The notes under the pieces were generated by a model, which was given only the letters and a program-made list of their open reading frames with translations, ran no database searches and was not told the origin of the DNA. The position numbers and the translations under genes are program-made. This document shows positions 18,909 to 28,301 of a DNA stretch of 64,000 nucleotides, one piece after another. Origin of the DNA: Propionibacteriaceae bacterium (GTDB lineage Bacteria; Actinomycetota; Actinomycetes; Propionibacteriales; Propionibacteriaceae). Numbering within the stretch: position 1 is the first letter of the stretch; each line of letters begins with the position of its first letter. The stretch lies in contig JAIRYW010000027.1 of NCBI GenBank assembly GCA_031267645.1, forward strand, positions 21,626-85,625, given 5' to 3'.

Positions 18909-19817
18909 TCACTCGTGCGTGGTCTTGGTCTGGGACAGCGCCTGGGCGCCGCCCACGATCTCGGTGATCTCTTGGGTGATCTGGGCTTGACGGGCCTGGT
19001 TGGCCTGACGGGTCAGGTCCTCGATCAGCTGCTGGGCGTTGTCGGTGGCCGACTTCATGGCCTTCTGCTTGCTGGCCAGCTCGCTGGCGGCGGACTGCAT
19101 CAGGTAGAAGTGGATGCGGTTGCGCACGTAGAGCGGCAGGAGGGAGTCCAGCACCGTCTCCGGGTCCGGTTCGAACAGGTAGAGCGGTTCCAGACCGGCC
19201 TCGACCGACTCGTCGCCGCGCACCACTTCCAGGGGCAGGACCCGGCGCACCCGCGGGGTCTGGGTCAGCATCGACTCGAAACGGGTGTAGACGACTTGGA
19301 TCTCGTCCACGCCGCCCGACTCGTAGTCGGTCGAGAAAGCCTCGATCAAACGGTCCGCCACCAGGTCCGACTGAGCGTAGGTCGGCTTGTCGGAGAAGCC
19401 CTCCCAGCCCTCCGCCACCGGCCGCTGCCGGTAACGGAAGTGGTCCAGCCCCTTGCGCCCGACGATGAAGTACTCCGGTTGGGAGCCCTCCTCGACCAAG
19501 GTCTGGGTCAGCCGGTCGGCCAGACGCATGACGTTGGAGGAGTAAGCCCCGGCCAGGCCCCGGTCGGAGGTCAGGATCAAAACCGCCGACCGCCGCCGCT
19601 GTTGCGGCTCGGTGGTCAAGGGATGGCGCACGTCGGAGTAGGCCGCCACCGCCGCCACCGCCCGGTTCAGCTCCCGGGTGTAGGGCAGGGCGGACTGGGC
19701 CGCCTGCTGGGCCCGGCTGATGCGGGAGGCCGCGATCAGCTCCATGGCGCGCGTGATCTTCTGAGTGGCTTGGACCGAGCGGTTGCGCTCGCGCAGTTCT
19801 CTCAGGCTGGCCGGCAT
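18909..19817 (-). CDS. atpG: ATP synthase F1 gamma subunit
   Basis: The gamma subunit is the rotating central stalk. The 302-residue protein has the N-terminal helix RERNRSVQATQKITRAMELIA and the SDRGLAGAYSSNVMRL segment. The C-terminal helix ASELASKQKAMKSATDNAQQ is also typical and is followed by QARQAQITQEITEIVGGA. Its length matches other actinobacterial gamma subunits. It is four bases downstream of atpA. Confidence 0.97.
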   Translation of the reverse strand: MPASLRELRERNRSVQATQKITRAMELIAASRISRAQQAAQSALPYTRELNRAVAAVAAYSDVRHPLTTEPQQRRRSAVLILTSDRGLAGAYSSNVMRLADRLTQTLVEEGSQPEYFIVGRKGLDHFRYRQRPVAEGWEGFSDKPTYAQSDLVADRLIEAFSTDYESGGVDEIQVVYTRFESMLTQTPRVRRVLPLEVVRGDESVEAGLEPLYLFEPDPETVLDSLLPLYVRNRIHFYLMQSAASELASKQKAMKSATDNAQQLIEDLTRQANQARQAQITQEITEIVGGAQALSQTKTTHE

Positions 19818-19821
19818 GGTT

Positions 19822-21459
19822 TCAGCGCCTTCTGCCCGCCACCACGCGGTCCTGGTCGATGTCGTCCTGGCGCGAGATGGCGGGGGCCTCGGCCTCGATC
19901 AGAGGCCGGCCCTCCGAGGTCCGGAATTGACGTTTGACCTGGTCGAGGGCGGCCTTGGCCTGCTCCTTGAGCTGATCGGTGAAGACCCGCTGACTGGCGA
20001 TCTGGCTCAGCACGTCGGTCTGCTGGCGCAGGTGCTCCAACAGGTCGCGTTCGAAGCGCAGCACGTCGGCCACCGGCACCTCGTCCAACAGGCCGGTCAA
20101 ACCGGCCCAGACCGAGACCACCTGGTCCTCCGTCGGGTAGGGCGAGAACTGGGGCTGGCGCAGCAGCTCGGTCAGACGGGCCCCGCGGTCCAACTGACGG
20201 CGCGAGGTCTCGTCCAAGTCGGAGGCGAACATGGCGAAGGCCTGCATGTCGCGGAACTGGGCCAAGGAGATCTTGAGCGTGCCGGCGACCGACTTCATGG
20301 CCTTGATCTGAGCGTCGCCGCCGACCCGGGAGACCGAGATGCCGACGTCGATGGCCGGCCGCTGGTTGGCGTTGAAGAGGTCGGACTGGAGGAAGAGCTG
20401 GCCGTCGGTGATGGAGATGACGTTGGTCGGGATGTAGGCCGAGACGTCGTTGGCCTTGGTCTCGATGATGGGCAAGCCGGTCATCGAGCCGCCGCCCAGT
20501 TCGTCCGACAGCTTGGCGCAGCGTTCCAGCAGACGGGAGTGGAGGTAGAAGACGTCGCCCGGATAGGCCTCGCGGCCGGGCGGGCGGCGCAGCAGCAAGG
20601 ACATGGCCCGGTAGGCCTCGGCCTGCTTGGTCAGGTCGTCGAACACGATCAGGACGTGGCGGCCCTGGTACATCCAGTGCTGGCCGATGGCCGAGCCGGT
20701 GTAGGGGGCGATGTACTTGAAGCCGGCCGGGTCGGAGGCGGGGGCGTGCACGATGGTGGTGTAGGCCATGGCGCCGGCCTGCTCCAGAGAACTGCGCACG
20801 GCGGCGATGGTGGAACCCTTTTGACCGATGCCGACGTAGATGCAGCGGACCTGGCGGGACGGGTCGCCCGACTCCCACTCAGTCTTCTGATTGATGATGG
20901 TGTCGATGGCGATGGCGGTCTTGCCGGTCTTGCGGTCGCCGATGATGAGCTGGCGCTGGCCCCGCCCGATCGGCGTCATGGCGTCGATGGCTTTGATGCC
21001 AGTCTGCAAGGGCTCCTTGACGGACTGACGGTCCATCACCCCGGCGGCTTGCAATTCGAGGGCGCGCCGGCCCTCCAGCGCCGTGATCGGGCCCAAGCCG
21101 TCGATCGGTTCGCCCATGGCGTCGACCACTCGGCCGAGGTAGCCTTCGCCGACCGGCACGGACAGGATCTCTTCGGTCCGCTTGACTTGCGAGCCCTCCT
21201 CGATGCCTTCCGAGGAGCCCAGCACGACCACGCCGATATGACGCTCGTCCAAGTTGATGGCGATGCCACGCACGCCGTTGGAGAATTCCAACAGCTCGTT
21301 GGCCATGGCCGAGGGCAAGCCCTCGACCTGGGCGATGCCGTCGCCCGAGGTCACGACGTGGCCGATCTCCTGCTCGGTCGCCGCCGTCAACTCGAAGTCA
21401 TGGACGTACTTGTCCAGCGCTCGCCGGATCTCCTCGGCTTGAATCGCCAATTCCGCCAT
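19822..21459 (-). CDS. atpA: ATP synthase F1 alpha subunit
   Basis: The alpha subunit carries the non-catalytic nucleotide sites. The 545-residue protein has the N-terminal delta-binding helix ([18 protein letters not shown]), the P-loop [22 protein letters not shown] and the arginine-finger region [15 protein letters not shown]. The C-terminal tail of about 30 residues past the usual end ([18 protein letters not shown]) resembles the extension found in several actinomycete alpha subunits. It lies 45 bases after atpH. Confidence 0.98.
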   Translation of the reverse strand: MAELAIQAEEIRRALDKYVHDFELTAATEQEIGHVVTSGDGIAQVEGLPSAMANELLEFSNGVRGIAINLDERHIGVVVLGSSEGIEEGSQVKRTEEILSVPVGEGYLGRVVDAMGEPIDGLGPITALEGRRALELQAAGVMDRQSVKEPLQTGIKAIDAMTPIGRGQRQLIIGDRKTGKTAIAIDTIINQKTEWESGDPSRQVRCIYVGIGQKGSTIAAVRSSLEQAGAMAYTTIVHAPASDPAGFKYIAPYTGSAIGQHWMYQGRHVLIVFDDLTKQAEAYRAMSLLLRRPPGREAYPGDVFYLHSRLLERCAKLSDELGGGSMTGLPIIETKANDVSAYIPTNVISITDGQLFLQSDLFNANQRPAIDVGISVSRVGGDAQIKAMKSVAGTLKISLAQFRDMQAFAMFASDLDETSRRQLDRGARLTELLRQPQFSPYPTEDQVVSVWAGLTGLLDEVPVADVLRFERDLLEHLRQQTDVLSQIASQRVFTDQLKEQAKAALDQVKRQFRTSEGRPLIEAEAPAISRQDDIDQDRVVAGRRR

Positions 21460-21504
21460 CGTGGGTCCTTCGCTAGTTCACTCGTTGTGGATGGGTTCTT
21501 CAGA

Positions 21505-22302
21505 TCAGGTCAAAAGTCGCCGGGCGTCGTCCAGGCCGGCCAACAGGCTGCCGTCGATGACATCGTCGCCGACTTCGACCCGGACGCCGCCCAGCACGGC
21601 CGGATCGACCAGCTCTTGCAACATCACCGGACGGGCCTCCCGCCGGGTCAGGACGTCGAGCAGACGGGCCCGTTGGTCGGGTGGCAGCGGCGCGGCCACC
21701 CGCGCCACCGCGATGACGGACCCCTTCAGTTCGGCCGCCAGGTCGAGGTCCCGGGCCAGGGCGTCCTCCAAGGTGCAGTGCCGGGTCAAGGCGGCCTGCT
21801 CGGCCAAGGCCAGAGCGGCCGGGCGGGCCCGCTTCCGCAACAGGCCCTCGATCAGCGCCCGCCGGCGCTCCCCGCTGGCGTTGGGGTCGGTCACGGCCGC
21901 CCGTAGGTCCGGTTGGCCGGCCATCAGCCGGCCGAAGGCGAAGAGCTCGTCCACCACCTCGGCCAGACAGCCTTGGCCGTCGGCCCAGAGCCAGACGGCG
22001 CGCAGGCCCAAGCGCTCGATCGAACGGGCCAGAGCTTCGCCGTCGGGCCACGAACGGGCCACCTGACGGCGCAGGACGGCCAGGGCGCTGGGGGCGACCT
22101 GGTTGGAGAAGACGTCGTCGACCAAACTCTGGCGGGCGGCGGCCGGGCGGGCCGGGTCGGACAGAGCACGGCGCAGGAAGGCGTTGCCGTCCAGCAGCCG
22201 GGAGCAGGCCAGCAGGTCCTCGGCCAGTCCCTGGCCGATCTCGACCCCGGCCAGCTCCCGGTAGGAAGCCGGCCAGTGGCGGGCGACAGCGTCATCGGTC
22301 AT
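21505..22302 (-). CDS. atpH: ATP synthase delta subunit
   Basis: The delta subunit joins F1 to the peripheral stalk. The 265-residue protein is about 85 residues longer than the typical 178-residue bacterial delta and matches the long actinobacterial form. The C-terminal half has the OSCP-like EARPVMLQELVDPAVLGGVRVEVGDDVIDGS compressed motif (read as the segment before GLDDARRLL). It lies between atpF and atpA, with two bases separating it from atpF. Confidence 0.95.
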   Translation of the reverse strand: MTDDAVARHWPASYRELAGVEIGQGLAEDLLACSRLLDGNAFLRRALSDPARPAAARQSLVDDVFSNQVAPSALAVLRRQVARSWPDGEALARSIERLGLRAVWLWADGQGCLAEVVDELFAFGRLMAGQPDLRAAVTDPNASGERRRALIEGLLRKRARPAALALAEQAALTRHCTLEDALARDLDLAAELKGSVIAVARVAAPLPPDQRARLLDVLTRREARPVMLQELVDPAVLGGVRVEVGDDVIDGSLLAGLDDARRLLT

Positions 22303-22304
22303 GT

Positions 22305-22841
22305 TCAGGCCTTCGGGCTGGTGGTCTCGAGATCGGCGATGAAGCGGTCGACGGTGCGCCGGGCCCGCTCGTCCTCGGTCAGGACCTCGCCTAGGATCTT
22401 GCCCGCCAGATCGGTCGCCAAGCCACCGATCTGCCCGCGCAGCTCGGTCATGGCGTGGGTCCGATCGGCCTCCAGCTGGGTTCTGGCCCCGGCCAGGATG
22501 CGGTCGGCCTCGGCCTCGGCCCGCCGCCGCGCTTCGGCTTGGGCCTGGGCCGACGAGGCCCGGGCCTGATCGCGGATCTGGGAGGCCTCTTGCTCGGCCT
22601 GGGCCAGCTGGGCGTTGTACTGGGCCAAAGCCGTCTCGGCCTCGGACTGGGCCCGCTCGGCCCGTTCGATGCCGCCCCGAATGGCGTCGTCACGCTGCTG
22701 GTAGGTCCGCTCGAAGGTCGGCACCACCTTTTTAGCCATGATGAACCAGATCAGGGCGAACAAGATCAGCCCGACCACCAGCTCCGAGATGTGTTCCGGC
22801 AGCAGTGGTCCGAGCGGACTGTCTGACTCCAAGGGGTACAT
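22305..22841 (-). CDS. atpF: ATP synthase Fo b subunit
   Basis: The b subunit forms the peripheral stalk. The 178-residue protein has an N-terminal transmembrane helix (ISELVVGLILFALIWFIMA) followed by a long charged helix rich in Ala, Glu, Gln and Arg (for example ERAQSEAETALAQYNAQLAQ), as expected for the dimeric stalk. It is separated from atpE by six bases. Only one b-type gene is visible; no b/delta fusion of the mycobacterial kind is present, although delta is long. Confidence 0.96.
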   Translation of the reverse strand: MYPLESDSPLGPLLPEHISELVVGLILFALIWFIMAKKVVPTFERTYQQRDDAIRGGIERAERAQSEAETALAQYNAQLAQAEQEASQIRDQARASSAQAQAEARRRAEAEADRILAGARTQLEADRTHAMTELRGQIGGLATDLAGKILGEVLTEDERARRTVDRFIADLETTSPKA

Positions 22842-22847
22842 GGTCGA

Positions 22848-23069
22848 TCAGCGGAAGACGAAGGCCAAGGCGATGGCGATGATGGCGAGGGCCTCGACCA
22901 CGGCGAAGCCGATCCAGGCCGTCGACAGCATGGCGCCCCGAGCCTCGGGCTGGCGGGCCGTGCCGTTGATGACCGACGCGAAGATCCAGGCCACGCCGAG
23001 GGCGGGTCCGAGCGTCGCGAGGCCGTACCCGATCAAATTGATCGAGCCGACGATTTCCAGCGGGTTCAT
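22848..23069 (-). CDS. atpE: ATP synthase Fo c subunit
   Basis: The c subunit forms the rotor ring that carries protons. The 73-residue protein is a hairpin of two hydrophobic helices joined by the polar loop NGTARQPE, which has the conserved RQP. The ion-binding carboxylate is Glu59 in FAVVEALAI. The residues next to it (V-V-E-A) lack the Ser/Thr partner of sodium-type rings, so a proton ring is inferred. Many Gly and Ala residues in the first helix fit close packing. Confidence 0.97.
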   Translation of the reverse strand: MNPLEIVGSINLIGYGLATLGPALGVAWIFASVINGTARQPEARGAMLSTAWIGFAVVEALAIIAIALAFVFR

Positions 23070-23106
23070 GGTGTTCCTTTCAGGATCTATCGGTGAACCG
23101 GAAGTC

Positions 23107-23964
23107 TCAATGCTCCTCGGACAAAGACGAGGAGACGTATTGCGCGGTCAAGACGGTGAAGATGTAGGCCTGCAAGCAGCCCACCAGCAGTTCGATGGCG
23201 AAGACGGCGAAGCTCATCAAGATGCTGAGCCCGCCGGCCACATTCCAAATCGGCGAGTAGTCCGGTGAACTGGACTTGGTCGACCACAACAGCCAGCTGC
23301 CGCCCACCACGAAGACCATGATGACCAGGTGCCCGGCGAACAGATTGGCGAACAGACGCAAGCCCAAGGTGAGCGGGCGGACCAGGAAGTTGGAGATGAA
23401 CTCCAAGGGGGCCACCAAGATCAGCAAGGGCTTGGGCACGCCTTGCGGCAGCGTCATCTTGGACAGGTATTTGATCAGGCCGTAACGCTTGATCCCGACC
23501 CCGTTGTAGAGGATCCAACTGGCCGCCGCCAAGCCCCAGGCGAAGCCGATCTTGGAGAAGGTCGGGAACATGAAGAGGAAGAACTGGCCGAACAGGTTGT
23601 TGATCAGGATGAAGCTGAAGAGGGCCAACAGGTAGGGCAGGTAGCGCCGGTACTCCAAGCCGATGATGGAGCGGGCGACGCCGTTGCGGACCAGTTCGTA
23701 GAGGTACTCGCCGACGAACTGACGCTTGCCCGGCACGACCTGGGAGCGGCGGCTGACGAAGAGCCAGAAGCCGATCACCAACCCGGCCGCGATGACGGCC
23801 TGGGCGATGTGGTTGGTCAGCCAGATGTCGGTCCAAACCGTCTCCTGGCCGCCCGAGTCCAACCAAGCCCGGCTGGGGAAGAGGGGACGCGATTCGAAAG
23901 CGGAGACGCCGAATTGGGGTGGCCCGCTCTCAAGCGGGACCAGGCTGAAGCCGCCAGGACCCAT
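23107..23964 (-). CDS. atpB: ATP synthase Fo a subunit
   Basis: The a subunit supplies the proton half-channels. The 285-residue protein has a periplasmic-side N-terminus and about six membrane helices. The essential Arg lies in TLGLRLFANLFAGHL. YIFTVLTAQYVSSS closes the last helix. The other helices are rich in Phe, Leu and Ile. It is the first core subunit gene of the operon; upstream lies a small AtpI/AtpZ-like gene 35 bases away. Confidence 0.96.
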   Translation of the reverse strand: MGPGGFSLVPLESGPPQFGVSAFESRPLFPSRAWLDSGGQETVWTDIWLTNHIAQAVIAAGLVIGFWLFVSRRSQVVPGKRQFVGEYLYELVRNGVARSIIGLEYRRYLPYLLALFSFILINNLFGQFFLFMFPTFSKIGFAWGLAAASWILYNGVGIKRYGLIKYLSKMTLPQGVPKPLLILVAPLEFISNFLVRPLTLGLRLFANLFAGHLVIMVFVVGGSWLLWSTKSSSPDYSPIWNVAGGLSILMSFAVFAIELLVGCLQAYIFTVLTAQYVSSSLSEEH

Positions 23965-23999
23965 GCGCCCTCCTCAAATCCGTGCCGTCGACAGTCTCG

Positions 24000-24197
24000 T
24001 CATGAGCTGGCGCCGAAACGCCTGATGACCATGAACACACCCAACGCCAAGCCGCCGATCAGACCGACCGGCAAGAACCAGCCCGTTCCGCACAGCCGGT
24101 CCACAGCCCAGCCCAGGCCACCGTAAAGGAGGAGGCCCGACAGGATGAGGGACAAGGCGGTGAGTCCATCACCGTCGTTGCCCTTCGGATCGCTCAT
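24000..24197 (-). CDS. AtpZ/AtpI family small membrane protein
   Basis: The 65-residue protein has a short polar N-terminus (MSDPKGNDGDG) and two hydrophobic helices (LSLILSGLLLYGGLGWAVD and FLPVGLIGGLALGVFMVI). The LYGGLGWAVDRLCGTGWFLPVG segment has the glycine-rich pattern of AtpZ/AtpI proteins, which assist c-ring assembly or ion supply. The internal ATG 24197 is preferred to ATG 24233 because it starts the polar N-terminus typical of the family; neither has a strong ribosome site. It is the first short gene ahead of atpB. Confidence 0.75.
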   Translation of the reverse strand: MSDPKGNDGDGLTALSLILSGLLLYGGLGWAVDRLCGTGWFLPVGLIGGLALGVFMVIRRFGASS

Positions 24198-24260
24198 CGA
24201 GGGGAATCTATCAGTCCGTCCGGCCAAAGTCATACCGGCCGCTGAGCGGCCGTCCGGGCC

Positions 24261-24680
24261 TCAGACCTGGTCGACGGTCGAATCGAAGACGGGCACGCGC
24301 AGACGCCGGAAACCCCGGATCAGGCCGGCCAACCAACCGGCCACCGTCAAAGCCACGGACAGGAACAACCAGTGGCGGCCGTCCAGCCGGCCGGGCAGAG
24401 TTTGGATCAGAGCCCCGACCGCCAAGACCTGGACCAGGTAGGTGGCCAGGGAGGCCACCAGCAGGAGACGGGCGTCGAGACGGGCGCAGAGGACTTGGAC
24501 GACGTGGCCGACCACGAAGAAGACCACCGTCGTCCCAGCCGTCAGCGCGCTCAGGCCAGCCGTCCGGCCGTCCGACCCCAGCGCCGCCGCCCCCACCGCC
24601 GCGGCCCCGGCGACGACGGCCCACAGGCTGGCCCGGGCCAATAGCCGCCAGCCGGCCGACGTCAGCCAAGTCGCCTTCAC
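24261..24680 (-). CDS. AtpI-like polytopic membrane protein
   Basis: This 139-residue protein has about four hydrophobic segments (for example ASLWAVVAGAAAVGAAAL, AGTTVVFFVVGHVVQVLC, LVASLATYLVQVLAVGALI and LFLSVALTVAGWLAGLI). It lies between wecA and atpB, where mycobacteria and streptomycetes have an AtpI-like membrane protein. The start is GTG 24680, overlapping the wecA stop as GTGA, so it is translationally coupled to wecA. A role in Fo assembly is inferred from position alone. Confidence 0.7.
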   Translation of the reverse strand: MKATWLTSAGWRLLARASLWAVVAGAAAVGAAALGSDGRTAGLSALTAGTTVVFFVVGHVVQVLCARLDARLLLVASLATYLVQVLAVGALIQTLPGRLDGRHWLFLSVALTVAGWLAGLIRGFRRLRVPVFDSTVDQV

Positions 24681-25921
24681 GAGGATCGGCCCACCGGATC
24701 GACCCGACCGGCGCTCGGGAGCGCCGAGTCCGGGCCCGGATCGAGCGGGACCGCCGGCTCCGAGCCGAGGCCGGCCGTCAGCGCCGGATCCAGCTCCGCT
24801 CCGGCCGATCCGGCCCGATCCGGCTCGGCCGTCGGACGCCCTTTGGCCGGGGCCAGGGTGAACAGGACCACGGTGACCAGGACCAGGCCGACGCCGACCA
24901 GGGTGAAGCGGGAGGGGAACATGCCCAATCCGATGGCGGAGAAGCCGACCAGGGCGGTCCAGGCGTACATCAACAGGACGGCCCGGACGTGGGAGTGGCC
25001 GCGTTGGAGCAGCCGATGGTGCAGGTGGCCCTTGTCCGGCACGAACCACCAGGTGCCCCGCCGGGTGCGACGGATGAAGGCCAGGCCCAAGTCGAGCAGA
25101 GGCAGGGCCAGGACGGCGAAGGGCATCAACAGGGGCATGGCGGCGGCCAGCAGAGAACTGGGCCGGTCCAAGGCGGTGGGATCGAACTGACCGGTCAAGG
25201 AGATGGTCGAACTGGCGATCAGCAGCCCCAACAGCATCGATCCGGAGTCGCCCATGAACATCCGGGCGGGATGGAAGTTGTGCGGCAGGTAGCCCAGGCA
25301 GACGCCGCAGATGGCGGCCGTCACCAAGGTGGCGGTGGTGGCCCGGACCAGGTCCTCCTCCACCGTCAGCCAGTAGGCGTAGACGAAGAAGGCCCCTGAG
25401 CCGATGGTCAAGACCCCGGCCGCCAGACCGTCCAGGCCGTCGATGAAGTTGATCGCGTTGGTGATCAAGAAGATGGCCAAGACGGTGATGACGATGCCGG
25501 TGGTGCGGTCCAAGGCGATGACGTGGTCGGACCAGGGGATCCAGAGCAGCCGGACGTCGCCCAGCACGATGACCCCGGCGGCCAGGACCTGGCCGGCGCC
25601 CTTGAGCAGGGCCGACAGTTCGAACAGGTCGTCCAAGACGCCCACCGCGCAGATCACGGCCGCCCCGGCCAAGATGACCAGGGACTCGCGCGTGACGACG
25701 CTGTGGCGGGACAGGAAGGGCAGACGCGAGGCCACCAAGAAGGTGGCGGCGACGCCGCCCAACATGGCCAGACCGCCGAAATAGGGCATGGCGTGCTCAT
25801 GCACGTCGCGCCCCCGGACCTTGGCCACGGCGCCGCAACGCAGAGCCAAGGAGCGGCAGGCCGGAGCCAGCAGGTAGGTCGTGACCAAACCCAGCAGCAG
25901 GACCAAGATGTACTCGCGCAT
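24677..25921 (-). CDS. wecA: undecaprenyl-phosphate sugar-1-phosphate transferase, WecA/Rfe family
   Basis: The enzyme moves a HexNAc-1-phosphate (probably GlcNAc-1-P) from UDP-sugar to polyprenyl phosphate, starting envelope glycan linker synthesis. The 414-residue protein has about eleven membrane helices and the family motifs GVLDDLFELSALLK, NAINFIDGLDGLAAG, MFMGDSGSMLLG and PDKGHLHHRLLQRGHS. The C-terminal 60 residues are a polar Pro/Ala/Asp-rich tail. It is placed between sua5 and the atp genes, as in mycobacteria, where the gene is rfe. Its stop overlaps the following AtpI-like start. Confidence 0.92.
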   Translation of the reverse strand: MREYILVLLLGLVTTYLLAPACRSLALRCGAVAKVRGRDVHEHAMPYFGGLAMLGGVAATFLVASRLPFLSRHSVVTRESLVILAGAAVICAVGVLDDLFELSALLKGAGQVLAAGVIVLGDVRLLWIPWSDHVIALDRTTGIVITVLAIFLITNAINFIDGLDGLAAGVLTIGSGAFFVYAYWLTVEEDLVRATTATLVTAAICGVCLGYLPHNFHPARMFMGDSGSMLLGLLIASSTISLTGQFDPTALDRPSSLLAAAMPLLMPFAVLALPLLDLGLAFIRRTRRGTWWFVPDKGHLHHRLLQRGHSHVRAVLLMYAWTALVGFSAIGLGMFPSRFTLVGVGLVLVTVVLFTLAPAKGRPTAEPDRAGSAGAELDPALTAGLGSEPAVPLDPGPDSALPSAGRVDPVGRSS

Positions 25922-25925
25922 CGGC

Positions 25926-26624
25926 CTAACCCGCCTCGGGCCCGTTCGGATCGGCCGGCCCCAGTCTCAGCCGGGGGGCCGCCTCGGCCAAGGCGGCGGC
26001 GTCGAGTCGACCGCGGCGCAGCAGGCGCCCGTCCGGACCGTCCACGAAGGAGACGATCGAGCTGGGCGTCGGCCCCGGTCGGGGGCCGCCGTCGACGTAG
26101 CAAGCCACCGCCGGACCGAGGGCGGCGCGGGCCTGTCCCACGGTGGTGGCCGGCGGCTGGCCGTGGCGGTTGGCGCTGGAACAGGCCAGCGGCCCGGAGC
26201 GGCGCAGCAGCTGGCGCAAGAGGTCCAGATCGGGCACCCGCAGGGCCAGGCTGGCGGACTGGGGGCCCAGCCGTGGATCAGCCCCGGCGGCCAAGGGCAG
26301 GACCAGGGTCAACGGCCCGGGCCAAAAGAGTTCGGCCAGTCGGGCGGCGGCCCCCGGCACGGCGCCGACCAGACCGGCCAGATCGGCCGGGTCGGCCAGC
26401 AGGACGGGCGGCGGAAAATCGTCGCCCCGTCCTTTGGCCGCTTGCAGGCGGTCGATCGCCTCCGGCCGGTCGGCCCGGGCGGCGACGCCGTAGACGGTGT
26501 CGGTCGGCAGGACGACGCAGGCCGAGGCGGCCAGAGCGGCCAAGACCGTCTCCGCCCAGCCCGCCTGGCCCAGCCCGACCATGGTCGGCTCGGCGGCGGG
26601 TCCGTCTCCGTCGGCCCCAATCAC
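25926..26624 (-). CDS. L-threonylcarbamoyladenylate synthase (Sua5/YrdC family)
   Basis: The enzyme forms threonylcarbamoyl-AMP from threonine, bicarbonate and ATP for the t6A modification of ANN-decoding tRNAs. The 232-residue protein has the YrdC core: VVLPTDTVYGVAAR, LQAAKGRGDDFPPPVLLAD, FWPGPLTLVLP, LALRVPD and ACSSANRHGQPPATT. The Sua5-specific C-terminal domain is missing, so it is of the YrdC/TsaC size. The N-terminus is uncertain; ATG 26624 and the internal ATG before VGLGQAG are both possible. It is four bases upstream of wecA. Confidence 0.9.
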   Translation of the reverse strand: MIGADGDGPAAEPTMVGLGQAGWAETVLAALAASACVVLPTDTVYGVAARADRPEAIDRLQAAKGRGDDFPPPVLLADPADLAGLVGAVPGAAARLAELFWPGPLTLVLPLAAGADPRLGPQSASLALRVPDLDLLRQLLRRSGPLACSSANRHGQPPATTVGQARAALGPAVACYVDGGPRPGPTPSSIVSFVDGPDGRLLRRGRLDAAALAEAAPRLRLGPADPNGPEAG

Positions 26625-26672
26625 GGTGTCATCCTGCCATGCCGGAGCCGGCCGCCGGCGCCATCCGGCCGG

Positions 26673-28301
26673 TCAAGCCTCGACCTGGCGTCGGGCGCCG
26701 GGGATGGCGTCGAGCAATTCGCGGGTGTACGGGTGCTGGGGATGGCGCAGGACCGTCTGGGCCGGGCCCGACTCCACGACCCGCCCGGCCGACAGGACCC
26801 AGACCTGGTCTCCGATCTGCCGGACCACGGCCAGATCGTGCGAGATGAAGAGGAAGCCGACCCCGGACTCGGCTTGGAGGTCGACCAGCAAGCGCAGAAT
26901 CTGGTCCTGGACCGAGACGTCGAGGGCGGACACCGGCTCGTCCAACACCAGCACGGCCGGCTCGGGGGCCAGAGCCCGGGCGATGGCGACCCGTTGGCAC
27001 TGGCCCCCGGACAGCTCCACCGGCCGCCAGCCGGCCAGCTGGCCGGGCAGGGCGACGGCGTCCAACAGAGCAGCCACCCGTCGCCGCCGGTCGGCCGGCT
27101 GTCCGATCTTGAAAGCGCGCAGCGGAGCCTCCACCAGCTCAGCCACGGTCGAGCGGGGATCGAGGGATGACAAGGGGTTTTGATAGATCATCTGAATCGA
27201 GCGACGGAATTGGCCCCACTCCGCCCGAGGCAGCTGGGTGACGTCGCGGCCGCGCAGTCGGATGGTCCCGGCGTCGAGCGCGGTCAAACGCATGACCGCC
27301 CGGGCGGCCGTCGTCTTACCAGAGCCGGAGGCCCCCACCAGAGCCGTCGTGCGGCCGGGCCAGACGGTGAAGCTGACCTGGTCCAGAGCCCGCAGCGGCG
27401 GATCGCGGCGCTGCGAACGGAAGTCCTTGACCAAGCCGATGGCCTCGACCAAGGGACCGGCCGCGGGCGAGGTCGAGTCGGCTCGGGGCCCGACCCGGGG
27501 CCGCAGCCGTCTGGAGTTGAGCGATGGCGAGGCGGCCGCCAACTGGCGCGTGTACGGCTCGGCCGGGCTTCCCAAGACGGCCGCGCTGGGACCGGCCTCG
27601 ACCACCCGACCGGCCCGCAGGACGATGACGTGGTCGGCCCGATCGGCCGCCAGGCCGAGGTCGTGGGTGATCAACAGGACGGCGGCGCCTAAGGACCGAC
27701 TGCGCTCGGCCAGGTGGTCGAGGACGATCTTCTGGACCGTCACGTCGAGGGCGCTGGTCGGCTCGTCGGCCACCACCAGGTCGGGGTCGCAGCTGACGGC
27801 GGAGGCGATCAGGACGCGCTGACGCTGACCGCCGGACAGTTGGTGGGGGTAACGGTCGACCAGACGCTCGGGCTGGTCCAAACCGACCGCCGCCAACAGG
27901 TCGATGGCGGTCTGACGGGTCTGGCCCCGACTGGTCAGGCCGTGCAGGCGGCGCGCCTCGACCACCTGGCGGCCGATCCGTTGCGACGGGTTGAGGGACT
28001 GGCCCGGGTCCTGCGGCACGAAACCGATCCGCCAGCCCCGGATCCGGCTCAGGGCCCGCTCCGAGCAGCCGGTCAGATCCCGCTGGCCGATCCGGATCCG
28101 CCCAGCCTTGATCTGGGCGTTGTGGGCCAGCAATCCGACGATGGCGTGGGCGGCCGTCGTCTTGCCGGACCCCGACTCGCCCACCAGAGCCACGGTTTGG
28201 CCGCTCTCCAGCCGCCAAGACACATCCTCCAGAGCCGGCCACCAGCGGCCCTGGACCCGGTAGCCAACCGTCAGGCCAGACACCTCCAGCACGACGCTCA
28301 C
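26673..28301 (-). CDS. peptide/nickel-type ABC transporter, fused double ATPase
   Basis: This 542-residue protein fuses two ABC ATPase domains of the DppD and DppF kind, so one chain energises the importer. Domain 1 (to about residue 265) has GESGSGKTTAAH, LSGGQRQRVLIA and VVADEPTSALDV. Domain 2 has GASGSGKTTAAR, LSGGQCQRVAIA and VLDEPVSALDV. Both include oligopeptide-type C-terminal segments (EPYTRQLAAA and HPYTRELLDA). Start GTG 28301 overlaps the upstream permease stop as GTGA; the longer frame to 28397 would run into the permease. It is the last gene of the operon. Confidence 0.93.
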   Translation of the reverse strand: MSVVLEVSGLTVGYRVQGRWWPALEDVSWRLESGQTVALVGESGSGKTTAAHAIVGLLAHNAQIKAGRIRIGQRDLTGCSERALSRIRGWRIGFVPQDPGQSLNPSQRIGRQVVEARRLHGLTSRGQTRQTAIDLLAAVGLDQPERLVDRYPHQLSGGQRQRVLIASAVSCDPDLVVADEPTSALDVTVQKIVLDHLAERSRSLGAAVLLITHDLGLAADRADHVIVLRAGRVVEAGPSAAVLGSPAEPYTRQLAAASPSLNSRRLRPRVGPRADSTSPAAGPLVEAIGLVKDFRSQRRDPPLRALDQVSFTVWPGRTTALVGASGSGKTTAARAVMRLTALDAGTIRLRGRDVTQLPRAEWGQFRRSIQMIYQNPLSSLDPRSTVAELVEAPLRAFKIGQPADRRRRVAALLDAVALPGQLAGWRPVELSGGQCQRVAIARALAPEPAVLVLDEPVSALDVSVQDQILRLLVDLQAESGVGFLFISHDLAVVRQIGDQVWVLSAGRVVESGPAQTVLRHPQHPYTRELLDAIPGARRQVEA

